Below are positions 33,961 through 44,021 of a DNA stretch of 64,000 nucleotides, piece after piece. This DNA is from BMS3ABIN03 sp964418885 (GTDB taxonomy: Bacteria > Bacteroidota > Ignavibacteria > Ignavibacteriales > Ignavibacteriaceae). The position numbers and the translations under genes were made by a program. The notes beneath the pieces were generated by a model that was not told the DNA's origin, did not search any database, and saw only the letters and a list, made by a program, of their open reading frames with translations. The stretch spans positions 11,634 to 75,633 of the forward strand of contig CAYQNW010000008.1 of NCBI GenBank assembly GCA_964418885.1. Reading direction: 5' to 3'. Each line of letters starts with the position of its first letter. Within the stretch, counting starts at the first letter, position 1.

Positions 33961-34752
33961 CTAAATTATTCCCAACTCTTTTAAGATATTAAAGGAAATT
34001 TTAAAACGGGAACGGAATCCTTCTTCAGGTTCTTTCGATTCAATATTTGTAGCAAAGAAGTATACATTATCCCCTTTTTCAACATAACCAACAAACCATC
34101 CGACCTGGTTTTCAAACCTTAGTCCCCATCCTGTTTTAGCTCTTAAAACATACTCATCGGTTTGTTCATAAATCATTATTTTCTTTAGGATATCTATTGA
34201 CCGTTGCGAGAATTTCAGTTCGTTTTTATATATCTTCTTCAGAAATTCAATTTGTTCATCCGGTGATATTCTCAGACCACCTCGCAGCCAGAACATATCT
34301 ATTCCGCCGGAAATTTCCTCATTGCCATAATGATTCTGACTCACATAGGACTGCATCTGTTCTTCACCGATTCTTCTTGCAAGTTCCTGGTAAAACCAAA
34401 CAGCGGAGTATCTAAAAGCAAGCGCAAGATTTAAATCCTGATTCCAGTTTGCATAAGATCTTTCTACACCATCCCATTTAATTATTTCATTCTCATCCTT
34501 AATTGCCCCAGATTCCAGAGCAGCAAGTGAATTAAAAATCTTAAATGTTGAAGCGGGAATGAATCGCTGCTTACATCTTTCCGGATTATATTTTAAATAT
34601 TCATTTTTTTGCAAATCGAAAAGTATGAAGCACCCTTCGTGATGAAATTCATCGAAAAATTTTTTCAAATCATTCCGTTCAAGTACATTCTGCGAAAATG
34701 AATTGGCACTAAAAAGAAAAACCAGTAACAATACAACAGCTTTCATGTTCAT
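33961..34752 (-). CDS. Class D (OXA-type) beta-lactamase
   Basis: A 263-residue serine beta-lactamase with a signal peptide (residues 1 to about 20, ending FSQ). Active-site motifs are complete: S68-T-F-K71, S116-A-V118, Y142-G-N144 and K206-T-G208, with W155 after the YGN element. A conserved FxxGYVE-type region (GWFVGYVEKG) follows KTG. The class D identity is firm; the carboxylated-lysine position is K71. It is divergent from glnE across 78 bases. There is no transposase, integron site or resistance neighbour, so it looks chromosomal and intrinsic. The substrate range is not predictable. Confidence 0.92.
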   Translation of the reverse strand: MNMKAVVLLLVFLFSANSFSQNVLERNDLKKFFDEFHHEGCFILFDLQKNEYLKYNPERCKQRFIPASTFKIFNSLAALESGAIKDENEIIKWDGVERSYANWNQDLNLALAFRYSAVWFYQELARRIGEEQMQSYVSQNHYGNEEISGGIDMFWLRGGLRISPDEQIEFLKKIYKNELKFSQRSIDILKKIMIYEQTDEYVLRAKTGWGLRFENQVGWFVGYVEKGDNVYFFATNIESKEPEEGFRSRFKISFNILKELGII

Positions 34753-34830
34753 AATCTATGTGTTGAATAATAATTTTTTAAATATTAATAGTTTAATATT
34801 AGATTCATAATGTAAAAATCAAAATTGTTG

Positions 34831-37635
34831 ATGTTCAGAAGAAAAAGTTTATCCGAAGCTTTCATTACCGAATTAATAGAATTAAGTACGGGAAGGATTC
34901 TACCAAAAGTTTTGGATGAATACATATCTCTACTTGAAAAAGAAATTAACAGGCAATGCTTTACCGACACATCTGAAAATAACCTTCTGCGAATCATCAG
35001 GAGCCAGTATGATTTTACACTCTTCATCAATGAAAGTATAAAATATCCTTATCGGGTTGAAGTTTTAATTTCTATCGTATCGAATAGTAATTATCTAACC
35101 GATATTGTTGTGATAAATCCTGAATCGTTCAACTGGGTCGTCAATCCCTCAACTTTAAAAACAAAACCGAGCTTAAAAGAATTTACAAAAGCGCTGCAGG
35201 ATCGAATGCAGCATCACAAATCTCTGGATACAAAAGTGAGTACTCTTAAAAATATTAAACGAAATGAAATTCTTCGAATAGGGTTAAAAGATATTTTTAG
35301 CAAACAGGATTTAAAGGATACAACCGAAGAGTTATCAATTCTTGCCAATGCACTTGCGTCAACATTATTCACCATTTGCTATGAAAATGTTTTACAAAAA
35401 TATTCTATAAAAAAAATTAGCAGGAAGTTTTGTTTAATTGCCCTTGGTAAGCTTGGTGGAATGGAACTCAATTACAGTTCAGACATAGACCTGATGCTTT
35501 TTTATGATGAGAATCAAAAGTTAAAATCCGGGAAATACTATTCGGAAATATTAATTGAAGCTACTCATTTGTTTATCCAGTCTTCCACAGAAATCAAGGG
35601 CGGTTTTCTTTACCGAATAGATTTCAGGTTAAGACCCGATGGAAGAATTTCCCAGCTCTGCCGCAGCTTGAATGAATATCTTAACTATTACGAAAGTCGT
35701 GGAGAGGACTGGGAAAGACAAATGCTAATTAAAGCAGGTTTTGTTGGTGGAAGTTCATCTCTTTATAAACAATTTACCGATTATCTTTCGGCATTTATTT
35801 ACCCGACTACCTCCTCATTTTCCCCGCAAAAGCAAATAATAAAAATGAAGGGGAGTATAGAAAGACAATTAAAGGATGAAACAAATATCAAGCTAACTTT
35901 CGGTGGAATAAGAGATATAGAATTTTCAGTTCAGGCTCTGCAGCTGGTTAATGGCGGAAAGAATAAAAAAATCAGAAACGGAAATACTTTATCAGCAATC
36001 CAAGAACTTGAGAAGGCAAAATTGCTTACAGTAAGTGAAGCGAAAATTTTTTCAAAAGCTTACATATTTTTCAGACAGATTGAACATTATCTTCAATTGA
36101 TGAACAACAGGCAAACACATGAAATTCCCGAAGAGGGTGAACTTTTAGAAAAGCTGAGTTTCTATTTCAAATTCAAAAACAGTGACGAATTTAAGAATAC
36201 GGTTTTGCAACTAAGAGAAAAGGTACGAGAAATTTATGATTCTATTTTAAGTAGTGAAGTAGGCGATGAGACAACCCTATTCGATCTTAATAAAATTAAT
36301 TTTGAAGACGTGAACAAAGCCAACAGCGATTTACTTTATCTCAGAGAAGGCAAAGGAATAATCGGAACACGAACTTTCGATACGCATTCAATTCAGGGTT
36401 TTCTGAAGATTGAAAAAGAATTATTTGAATACCTGAAAACAGCAACTTTCCCTGACAGGGTTATATCCAATTTTGTGCGTTTAATAAGGCAAGCAAACTT
36501 TCCTTCAATTTGGTACCAGGAATTATGCGATAAACAATTCTTTAACTACTTTATGAAGATATTCGAGTTCTCTCAGTATTCCGTCGATCTTTTAGCAGAG
36601 GATAAAGAGCTGAGAGAATTTTTCCTGGGCAGAAAAGTTTTCCTGAAAATACCTGATATCGAATTAGCCAACTACAATCTTAAGTTCATCTTATTTTATT
36701 TATCAGTTCAGTTGATAACCGGACTAAGAAAACCTTTAACTGTTTCAGCTCTTCTAAGTAAATTGTTGAAAACGAAAATAAAAGAGTTTGTAGATGATAA
36801 CACGTTAAAGGCTACCTGGAGTAATAATTACTTTGTCGCAGTGCTTGGAAGCCTGGGTTCGTCCGTACTTACTTTTTATTCGGATATAGATATAATTTTT
36901 ATCGTGAAAGATTTAACAAATTATCCTGATATCGAAAAAGAAGTTCAGGGAATCTTGGCCGGACTAAGAAATTTATTTAAACCATTTACTATAGATTGCA
37001 GACTACGACCCGAAGGTAAAAGCAGTCAGTTAGTTTGGGACGTGGAGGATTCTAAATTGTACTTTAAAAGAAGAGCAAGAGTCTGGGAATACCAGGCATT
37101 ATCAAAAATATCTTTTGTTTCAGGTAATAAAAGGATATTCAATAGTTTCACCAAAAATGCCATTCAATCTCTTGATAAATTCAAGCAAAAAGAGATTAAG
37201 AAAGAAATGACAGAGATGCATAAAAAAATCACCTCTAAAAAGATTTCCGGTGCGCTTGATATGATCGATGTAAAAAAAGGAAGCGGAGGTTTAACTGATA
37301 TAGAATTTATCTCACAATATTTAATGATTATAAATCCCGATCTGTACGGCAACTCATTTGGAAAAAGTTATCCCGAACAACTACAGCTTATTGACAAAGC
37401 CGGGACTAAGCAACCAGGGGTAAAGATTCTAGCTATAACGTTTGAATTCACTAAAAGTATACAGCTAATGAATCAACTAATTTTCACGAGTACTTCTTCC
37501 AGAATTAAATTTGATGAAAAAAGATTAAAAGTATTCAGCGCTGTTTTGAACTACGACAATGTCAAAAAATTAAAACAAGAAATGCAAAACAATATTCTAA
37601 ATACAAAAAAATTATTCAGGAGAGTTTTTAAATAA
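34831..37635 (+). CDS. glnE: Bifunctional glutamine synthetase adenylyltransferase/adenylyl-removing enzyme
   Basis: GlnE adenylylates and deadenylylates glutamine synthetase, tuning nitrogen assimilation, usually controlled by PII. Start taken at the ATG at 34831 rather than tandem TTG codons before it, giving 934 residues, close to the 946 of Escherichia coli. The first nucleotidyltransferase domain has CLIALGKLGGMELNYSSDID. The second has VAVLGSLGSSVLTFYSDIDI, in which the usual GG-x-E is replaced by GSSV, so this half is degenerate relative to the first. FRLRPDG and DCRLRPEGKSS mark the same domains' C-terminal strands. The PII gene lies about 4 kb away on the other strand. Confidence 0.93.
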   Translation: MFRRKSLSEAFITELIELSTGRILPKVLDEYISLLEKEINRQCFTDTSENNLLRIIRSQYDFTLFINESIKYPYRVEVLISIVSNSNYLTDIVVINPESFNWVVNPSTLKTKPSLKEFTKALQDRMQHHKSLDTKVSTLKNIKRNEILRIGLKDIFSKQDLKDTTEELSILANALASTLFTICYENVLQKYSIKKISRKFCLIALGKLGGMELNYSSDIDLMLFYDENQKLKSGKYYSEILIEATHLFIQSSTEIKGGFLYRIDFRLRPDGRISQLCRSLNEYLNYYESRGEDWERQMLIKAGFVGGSSSLYKQFTDYLSAFIYPTTSSFSPQKQIIKMKGSIERQLKDETNIKLTFGGIRDIEFSVQALQLVNGGKNKKIRNGNTLSAIQELEKAKLLTVSEAKIFSKAYIFFRQIEHYLQLMNNRQTHEIPEEGELLEKLSFYFKFKNSDEFKNTVLQLREKVREIYDSILSSEVGDETTLFDLNKINFEDVNKANSDLLYLREGKGIIGTRTFDTHSIQGFLKIEKELFEYLKTATFPDRVISNFVRLIRQANFPSIWYQELCDKQFFNYFMKIFEFSQYSVDLLAEDKELREFFLGRKVFLKIPDIELANYNLKFILFYLSVQLITGLRKPLTVSALLSKLLKTKIKEFVDDNTLKATWSNNYFVAVLGSLGSSVLTFYSDIDIIFIVKDLTNYPDIEKEVQGILAGLRNLFKPFTIDCRLRPEGKSSQLVWDVEDSKLYFKRRARVWEYQALSKISFVSGNKRIFNSFTKNAIQSLDKFKQKEIKKEMTEMHKKITSKKISGALDMIDVKKGSGGLTDIEFISQYLMIINPDLYGNSFGKSYPEQLQLIDKAGTKQPGVKILAITFEFTKSIQLMNQLIFTSTSSRIKFDEKRLKVFSAVLNYDNVKKLKQEMQNNILNTKKLFRRVFK

Positions 37636-37639
37636 ACGG

Positions 37640-39589
37640 ATGGAGTTCATTAAAAAATATTTTTATTCTATAACAGGATTTATAGTTTTTATTATTTACC
37701 TGTTCACACTTGCTCCATCTGTTGTTCAGATTGATTCGGGAGAGCTTGCAACTGTGCAGGCAACACTCGGCATTGCACATCCTACAGGTTATCCGTTGTT
37801 CACATTAATTGGTTATCTGTTTTCTTTAATCCCTCTGCCATTTACCAAAATTTATCAACTGAATATTCTTGCAGCTTTGTATTGCGGTGCGGGAGTATCA
37901 ATTTTTATTTACACATCAAAACTTGTTCTTGATAACCTTACTTCATTTTTATTTGTAAAGACGAGTAATGTTAAATCTTCTAAAAACAAAAAGAAGAGTA
38001 AACAAGAGCAGAAGAAAAATTCACAGAAAACTTTTTTACTGGACGAAATTATAAAAATTATTTTATCTGTTGCCGGCGGACTAATTCTTGCATTTAGTAA
38101 AACCTTCTGGATACAAAGCACATCGGTTGAGGTATATTCACTTCATATTCTTTTAATCAACATTATTATTCTTTTCCTGATAAATGCATATTTGTATCAA
38201 CCAGAAGAAAAGGATCAAAGCGATTTAAAAGCGTGGCTTATTTTTTCTATAGTGCTTGCGCTTGGTTTTACAAACCACATGACGACATTATTAATTATTC
38301 CGGGAGTAGCCTATTTATATTTCGCAAAGAATAAGTTTAACTCAACCAGCATTAAAAAAATACTTTTGATGCTTTTAGTATTCTTTCCTGTTTTAATTTT
38401 GATTTATTCTTATCTACCTATTCGTGCTTCCCAAAATCCTTTACTCAACTGGGGAAATCCAACCGATCTTGAAAAAATCATCAGGCATATTTCGGGCAAG
38501 CAATACCAGGTCTGGCTTTTTGCTTCGGGAGAAGCGGCAAAAAAGCAATTAGTTCATTTTATAGATACCCTGCCCGGGGAATTTTATATTACAATTCTAT
38601 TATCTGTGGTTGGAATATTTACATCATTTAAGTATGCAAGAAGATTTTTTGTTTTCCTGCTGGTAACATTTCTATTTACAGTTTTATACTCAATCAATTA
38701 TGACATAAATGACATCGATTCATATTTTATTCTCGCTTATATCTGCCTCAGTTTCTTTGCTGTTTTCGGATTGCTTGGACTATTTCAACTTACAAAAAAC
38801 AACCTGAGGATTTTGATTTCTGTCTCTGCTCTTGCTATTCTCGTCGAATTCTATTTCAATTTTAATAATGTCAATCAAGGCGATGTTTATACATATGAGG
38901 ATTACACACGTGCAATTTTAAACAGCGTTCCGGAGAACGGCATTATCTTTAGCTATCAATGGGATTATTTTGTTTCTGCTTCTTATTATTTCAGATATGT
39001 TGAGAACTATAGAAACGATGTAGTTCTTGTAGATAAAGAAATATTACGCCGTTCATGGTATTATGATGAATTAAATCACGTTTATCCTTTCTTGTTAAAT
39101 AATATGAAGGATGATGTGAAGAATTTTAGAAAAGCATTGATTCCTTTTGAAAGAGGTGAAAAGGATTATAATGCAAACCTGCTTGAAACCTTATATCGTA
39201 AAATAATGACCGATCTGGTCGCTACTAACATTGGTGAACGAAATTTTTACATTGCCCCGGAACTTTATGAAAATGAAATGCAAAGAGGTGAATTCTCATT
39301 ACCCAAAGGATATTCATTGGTTCCTGATTTATTCTTATTCAAAGTGGTGAAGGGTAACGAATATGTCCCTGCAAGAAATCCCGATTTTAAGATCAGGTTT
39401 GGTAAAAAAAGAAATTACTATACAAATATGATAGAAAGATTTGTCGGTAGCATGCTCGCAAGAAGAGCGATGTATGAGATGCAATTTGGCAAAATAGACA
39501 AAGCGAAAATTTATGCTGAAAAAATAAGAGATGATCTGCCAGACTTTTCAATGCCGAAAGTGATAAGGAATTTATTACAGAATAATTAA
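37640..39589 (+). CDS. DUF2723 membrane protein (glycosyltransferase-like)
   Basis: A 649-residue polytopic membrane protein. The N-terminal region has the DUF2723 signature: FTLAPSVVQIDSGELATVQ, then LGIAHPTGYPLFTLIGYLF, resembling the conserved Asp/Glu loop of protein O-mannosyltransferase-like GT-C enzymes. About ten to eleven membrane helices follow, with a Lys-rich cytoplasmic loop near residues 110-135. The last 220 residues are soluble, with GIIFSYQWDYFVSASYYF near their start. Members are thought to be lipid-linked sugar transferases; acceptor unknown. It starts 4 bases after glnE and converges with the DUF4837 gene with a 4-base overlap. Confidence 0.88.
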   Translation: MEFIKKYFYSITGFIVFIIYLFTLAPSVVQIDSGELATVQATLGIAHPTGYPLFTLIGYLFSLIPLPFTKIYQLNILAALYCGAGVSIFIYTSKLVLDNLTSFLFVKTSNVKSSKNKKKSKQEQKKNSQKTFLLDEIIKIILSVAGGLILAFSKTFWIQSTSVEVYSLHILLINIIILFLINAYLYQPEEKDQSDLKAWLIFSIVLALGFTNHMTTLLIIPGVAYLYFAKNKFNSTSIKKILLMLLVFFPVLILIYSYLPIRASQNPLLNWGNPTDLEKIIRHISGKQYQVWLFASGEAAKKQLVHFIDTLPGEFYITILLSVVGIFTSFKYARRFFVFLLVTFLFTVLYSINYDINDIDSYFILAYICLSFFAVFGLLGLFQLTKNNLRILISVSALAILVEFYFNFNNVNQGDVYTYEDYTRAILNSVPENGIIFSYQWDYFVSASYYFRYVENYRNDVVLVDKEILRRSWYYDELNHVYPFLLNNMKDDVKNFRKALIPFERGEKDYNANLLETLYRKIMTDLVATNIGERNFYIAPELYENEMQRGEFSLPKGYSLVPDLFLFKVVKGNEYVPARNPDFKIRFGKKRNYYTNMIERFVGSMLARRAMYEMQFGKIDKAKIYAEKIRDDLPDFSMPKVIRNLLQNN

Positions 39590-40674
39590 TCTTCTGCAGC
39601 TTCAAGCAAATCTTCTTTTCTTTCCTTGGAAAGTTCCGATTCGGTTCTGAATGATTGTAGTGTTACATCCATTTGTTGTATCAGGTTACGTTTGTAATAC
39701 TTTGGTGCGTATACACTGCCATCGAGCATATACAACCTTTTTGTGTTTTCATCATAAAAAACATAATTAACAAACGGACCGCCCATTCCCTTAATATTCA
39801 GATCCCACAAACCCTGGGTAAATAACGCATACTTACCGTTAAAATTAACTTCGTTTACAGTAAAATAATCTTCTGCAACTACAACGTATCCACTGTTATC
39901 GGCAGTTACGTAATATTTTTTTGTCATCCTGTTACGGATAGCTTTGATAGAATCTTTATCCAAATATTCAGGAGTTGCGTTGTCGATCCAGTGAACAAAA
40001 ATCCATCTTTCCATATCGCTTCCGGGTGATCTTCTAAGCCAAACAAAATTATCTTTGGGTTTATCAATCGCCAGTTTATAATCTGCCTGGACATAAATTA
40101 CCCATCCATATTTCTTAAGAAATTCACCTTCGATTTTTTTCTGTTCATAATGAGGATTATACAGACTGTTGAACAATCTTTCATCGGAGATTTTCTGAAA
40201 CGCATAAAGGAGATTATCGGAGTTCTGTGATATTTTATTCTTCAACTCAGCTATTGTCGGTGCAGAAAGCACAACAACTAATTGATTTCTTGCCCATAAA
40301 TTATCTTTATAAAGTATAAAGCTCGAATCTTTTTCTAATTTTTCCTTAACTGCTGTATCAACCACAGCAGAAATGAATTGTGATGTTCTTGAACTTGAAT
40401 TCAAAGGGGCAGCAATAATTATATTTTTTTTGAGTTCATAATGCTCAATCTGTGTGGGACTAATTCTTTTAACTGTAAATACTTTTTCCGGCTGGGGTGT
40501 GTAAATGATTTTTTCAAAGGTGGAATCCATTGCCATTTCAATTTCTGCGTACTCCGATGAATCTGCAACTACATAAATTTCATCTTCAAATCCTGTAGCA
40601 GATTTTTGAGTATCACAGGACGAAAGAAAAAATAATATTCCTAAAGAAAAAAAGGATAAAATGATTAATTTCAT
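39586..40674 (-). CDS. DUF4837 family lipoprotein
   Basis: A 362-residue protein with a lipoprotein signal: hydrophobic LGILFFLSS then Cys20 (SSCDTQ). The mature part matches the DUF4837 family seen in Bacteroidota. Recognisable segments are IYVVADSSEY near the start, NLWARNQLVVVLSAPT, KKYGWVIYVQADYKLA, VWLRRSPGSDMERWIFVHW and GGPFVNYVFYDE. No enzymatic motif is known. Ends within 4 bases of the convergent DUF2723 gene and begins 3 bases after the dolichol-kinase-like gene. Confidence 0.87.
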   Translation of the reverse strand: MKLIILSFFSLGILFFLSSCDTQKSATGFEDEIYVVADSSEYAEIEMAMDSTFEKIIYTPQPEKVFTVKRISPTQIEHYELKKNIIIAAPLNSSSRTSQFISAVVDTAVKEKLEKDSSFILYKDNLWARNQLVVVLSAPTIAELKNKISQNSDNLLYAFQKISDERLFNSLYNPHYEQKKIEGEFLKKYGWVIYVQADYKLAIDKPKDNFVWLRRSPGSDMERWIFVHWIDNATPEYLDKDSIKAIRNRMTKKYYVTADNSGYVVVAEDYFTVNEVNFNGKYALFTQGLWDLNIKGMGGPFVNYVFYDENTKRLYMLDGSVYAPKYYKRNLIQQMDVTLQSFRTESELSKERKEDLLEAAED

Positions 40675-40677
40675 AAA

Positions 40678-41346
40678 CTAACCCGGAACATTTGATAATG
40701 TTAAATCGATGTTTGGAAATATGATCAGGTAAAGAATCCACATAGAAAAACCAACAATTAAAGGTATAGATAAATTATCATCAACAAATCCTAAAGAAAT
40801 ATTCTCCGTAATCGCACCTGTAAAAGCAGCTACAAAACCTATAATAAATTCTCCCTGAAAATATCCAATCTTCGGTGTAAATAAAACCACAATACATGAA
40901 CTAATAAAAAATGCTAAAGTTCCCTCAAGACTTTTTGCCAGAAACTTGTGCTTTCCGAATTTTCTGCCAATAAGAGCTGCCATAATATCACCTATGATCA
41001 ATATAGCAAAGGCAGTAATAAAGATAACTTTGGGAAAGATGAGCACCCCGATTAACCCGGAAAGCAAAACATAAGTAGCGCCATTCAGGTTTTTCCTTTT
41101 TTCATCAACCTCGTGGCGGCGCAACAGGAATCCGAAAATCATATAAAATATTTTGCCGATCTTTGGCGAGAAGTATCTTGCAAGATCTAACGTGACGGCA
41201 ATGAACGATAAACTTCCCAGAATTATCGCGGCAGACGTTTTGGAAATGAAATAATAAACGATTGGAATTGATAAAGAAATAAGATGGATTAATTTTCTGA
41301 CTAATTCATCTTTATAGTCAATAGTACTGCGATCAGTTTGATTCAT
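40678..41346 (-). CDS. SEC59/DGK/VTE5-family polyprenol or diacylglycerol kinase-like protein
   Basis: A 222-residue membrane protein with about six helices. The N-terminal RKLIHLISLSIPIVYYF is the family start (RKxxHxxS). The later LIIGDIMAALIGRKFGKH and SLEGTLAFFISS blocks are the CTP-binding segments shared by dolichol kinase and phosphatidate cytidylyltransferase-like enzymes. GFVAAFTGAITENIS follows. Which lipid is phosphorylated is not known. It overlaps the end of ftsH by 14 bases. Confidence 0.87.
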   Translation of the reverse strand: MNQTDRSTIDYKDELVRKLIHLISLSIPIVYYFISKTSAAIILGSLSFIAVTLDLARYFSPKIGKIFYMIFGFLLRRHEVDEKRKNLNGATYVLLSGLIGVLIFPKVIFITAFAILIIGDIMAALIGRKFGKHKFLAKSLEGTLAFFISSCIVVLFTPKIGYFQGEFIIGFVAAFTGAITENISLGFVDDNLSIPLIVGFSMWILYLIIFPNIDLTLSNVPG

Positions 41347-43411
41347 TTTTGGAAGCAGTATCCTTATTCGTTCTCTGTTCCATCATTTTTTTTACGTGTT
41401 CGGGAATTTCGTTCTTATCTTCTTTTTCCTTATCAGATTTTTCTTTACCGTTGTCCGGCACCTTTGTAGGTGGAAGTTTCTCTCCTTTTATCAAAGCATT
41501 AATTTCTTCAGAGTCTAGTATTTCTCTTTCAAGCAATTCTTTTGACAAGCTATGGAGCAAATCGATATTATCCTTAAGAATTTTTTCTGCTCGGTTCATG
41601 GCTTCGTTCACAATTCTCTGAACTTCCTTATCGATCTCGATTGCCGTTTCTTCACTGTAATCTCTGTGCTTTTGTATTTCACGACCAAGAAATATCTCTT
41701 CTTCTTTTGCGCCGTAACTTAACGGACCCATTTTATCGCTCATTCCCCATTCGCAAACCATTTTTCTCGCGATGCTTGTTGCTTTTTCTATATCGTTGCC
41801 TGCACCGGTAGTATAATGATTAAAGACAATTTTTTCTGCAGCTCTTCCTCCAAGTGCGTAAGTTATCACAGCTTCAAGATACTCTTTTGAGTAAGTATGT
41901 TTTTCATCGATAGGAAGATAACTTGTAACACCAAGTGCCCTGCCTCTCGGAATAATTGTAACCTTGTGTACAGGGTCAGCTTCGGGAATCATTCTTGCAA
42001 CAAGTACATGCCCGATTTCATGATATGCGGTTGTTTTCTTTTCTTCTTCGGAAATGATGAGGCTCTTTCTTTCCATACCCATCATCACCTTATCTTTTGC
42101 TTCTTCAAAATCGATCTTTTCAACTTTCTTTTTATTCTTTCGTGCTGCAAGCAATGCGGCTTCGTTTACAAGATTTGCCAGTTCAGCACCGGCTAATCCG
42201 GGAGTGCCTTTTGCAATCACTTCAAGATCGACTTCTTCATTCAGAGGAATATTTCTCGTATGAACTTTAAGAATTCCTTCACGTCCTTTTACATCCGGAC
42301 GGTCCACAACAATTTGTCTGTCGAATCTTCCCGGTCTTAACAAAGCCGGATCGAGAACATCCGGACGGTTAGTCGCAGCGATAATGATCACACCAATATT
42401 CTGTTCGAATCCATCCATCTCAACAAGCAGCTGATTAAGCGTTTGTTCACGTTCATCGTGTCCACCGCCGAGTCCCGCACCTCTGTGTCTGCCGACTGCG
42501 TCTATTTCATCAATAAAAATAATACAGGGGGCATTCTTCTTTCCCTGCTCGAACAAATCCCTGACTCTGCTGGCTCCAACACCAACAAACATCTCAACAA
42601 AATCGGCACCGCTGATTGAGAAAAATGGAACACCGGCTTCACCGGCAACTGCTCTTGCAAGCAATGTTTTACCGGTTCCGGGAGGCCCTAATAACAATAC
42701 ACCTTTAGGAATTTTACCACCGAGTTTCTGGAATTTTGAAGGCTCTTTTAAGAATTCTATCACTTCCTGCAGTTCGAGCTTCGCTTCGTCAGCACCGGCA
42801 ACATCTCTGAAAGTAACTTTCTGACCGGATTGAGTTATTAATTTTGCTTTACTTTTTCCAAACGAAAAGATTCCGCGTGAGCCTCCGCCCTGTCCCTGCA
42901 TTCTTCTCATTATAATTACCCAGACAGCGATGATTAAAATCCAGGGAAGAAAACCTATGATGATGTTTAACCATTCACTGGATTCTTTATCAAAAGAATA
43001 AACAATTCCTTTTTTCCGCCAGATTGCTTCTTGATCCTTAATTATTGGCTCAGGAATGTAAACTGAAATCGCAGTAACCTTTTTTGGCTTCCCGTCTATG
43101 TTTATTGTTGCTTCCGAAGTTAACTTGGATGTGAAATAATAATCGTTAACATCGGATTTTGTAATCTTTGCTTCGGCTATTTTATCGGTGTTATTTATAA
43201 GGTTTTCGTAAGCATCGAATGGAATTTCGACGTAGTTATCCTGACCGGTTCTAACCATTTGCATTACAATAACCGCTGCTACAATAACAGCGCCCCAACC
43301 AAATACCATCCTGATTATTTTCGACCAATCAAAATTATCATCCGGTTTTTTAGAACCTCCACCCTTGGATCCTCCCGGTATATTTTCGTTCTTTCTATTA
43401 TTATCGGGCAT
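41333..43411 (-). CDS. ftsH: ATP-dependent zinc metalloprotease FtsH
   Basis: A 692-residue membrane-anchored AAA+ protease degrading membrane proteins and unstable regulators. Two membrane helices (about residues 30-48 and 150-167) bracket a periplasmic domain. The AAA domain has Walker A GPPGTGKTLLARA, Walker B CIIFIDEIDAVG and the SRH TNRPDVLDPALLRPGRFD. The zinc site is in TAYHEIGHVL (HExxH), and the third ligand Asp lies downstream in the GNDIEKAT segment. The charged N-terminus with GGSKGGGSKK is a Bacteroidota-like extension. It precedes the dolichol-kinase-like gene. Confidence 0.97.
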   Translation of the reverse strand: MPDNNRKNENIPGGSKGGGSKKPDDNFDWSKIIRMVFGWGAVIVAAVIVMQMVRTGQDNYVEIPFDAYENLINNTDKIAEAKITKSDVNDYYFTSKLTSEATINIDGKPKKVTAISVYIPEPIIKDQEAIWRKKGIVYSFDKESSEWLNIIIGFLPWILIIAVWVIIMRRMQGQGGGSRGIFSFGKSKAKLITQSGQKVTFRDVAGADEAKLELQEVIEFLKEPSKFQKLGGKIPKGVLLLGPPGTGKTLLARAVAGEAGVPFFSISGADFVEMFVGVGASRVRDLFEQGKKNAPCIIFIDEIDAVGRHRGAGLGGGHDEREQTLNQLLVEMDGFEQNIGVIIIAATNRPDVLDPALLRPGRFDRQIVVDRPDVKGREGILKVHTRNIPLNEEVDLEVIAKGTPGLAGAELANLVNEAALLAARKNKKKVEKIDFEEAKDKVMMGMERKSLIISEEEKKTTAYHEIGHVLVARMIPEADPVHKVTIIPRGRALGVTSYLPIDEKHTYSKEYLEAVITYALGGRAAEKIVFNHYTTGAGNDIEKATSIARKMVCEWGMSDKMGPLSYGAKEEEIFLGREIQKHRDYSEETAIEIDKEVQRIVNEAMNRAEKILKDNIDLLHSLSKELLEREILDSEEINALIKGEKLPPTKVPDNGKEKSDKEKEDKNEIPEHVKKMMEQRTNKDTASKNESN

Positions 43412-43445
43412 AAAGAATTTTCATATTATTATACTAATTTTTCTT

Positions 43446-44021
43446 TTATATCCCCTTACTATCATCCAAAACATAAATTGACCGCAAATTCCTGTATTTT
43501 TGAGCATAATCGAGACCATAACCTATAACGAATTTGCTTGGAATATTAAAGCCAATATAATCAATTTTTACATTATATTTCACACTATTAGGCTTGGTCA
43601 ACAACGTTACCAGCCTCATACTTTTAGGTTTATTCTCTGCAAACAGATCTTCAATATATTTTACCGAAAGACCGGAATCAACAATATCTTCTACAATTAT
43701 TATATCCCTGTTTGTTACATCACAATTTAACTCTTTAAGCATAGTAACCTTGCCTGAGGAGATTTTTGCATCGCCATAGCTGGACAATTTAAAAAAGTCA
43801 ATTTCACAGTCTAAATTCACCCTTTTAATTAAATCGGACATAAAAATAAACGAGCCATTCAACACACCGATGAATACAGGAACTTTACCTTTATAATCCT
43901 TAGAAATTTCGGTAGCAAGCTCTTTTATTCTCGCCTGAATCTGCTCTTCAGTTAACAGGGGGACGAAAACATCCTCGCCGATTTTAATCGTGTCTTTTAT
44001 ACCATTTATCAACTCAGACAT
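43446..44021 (-). CDS. hpt: Hypoxanthine phosphoribosyltransferase
   Basis: The 191-residue purine salvage enzyme makes IMP (and possibly GMP) from base and PRPP. The PRPP-binding motif is IIIVEDIVDSGLS with its two acidic residues. FIGVLNGSFIFMSDL is the N-terminal signature with the diphosphate loop, and VIGYGLDYAQKYRNL is the C-terminal base-binding region. It overlaps tilS by 13 bases. The tilS-hpt-ftsH order is common in bacteria. Confidence 0.96.
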   Translation of the reverse strand: MSELINGIKDTIKIGEDVFVPLLTEEQIQARIKELATEISKDYKGKVPVFIGVLNGSFIFMSDLIKRVNLDCEIDFFKLSSYGDAKISSGKVTMLKELNCDVTNRDIIIVEDIVDSGLSVKYIEDLFAENKPKSMRLVTLLTKPNSVKYNVKIDYIGFNIPSKFVIGYGLDYAQKYRNLRSIYVLDDSKGI

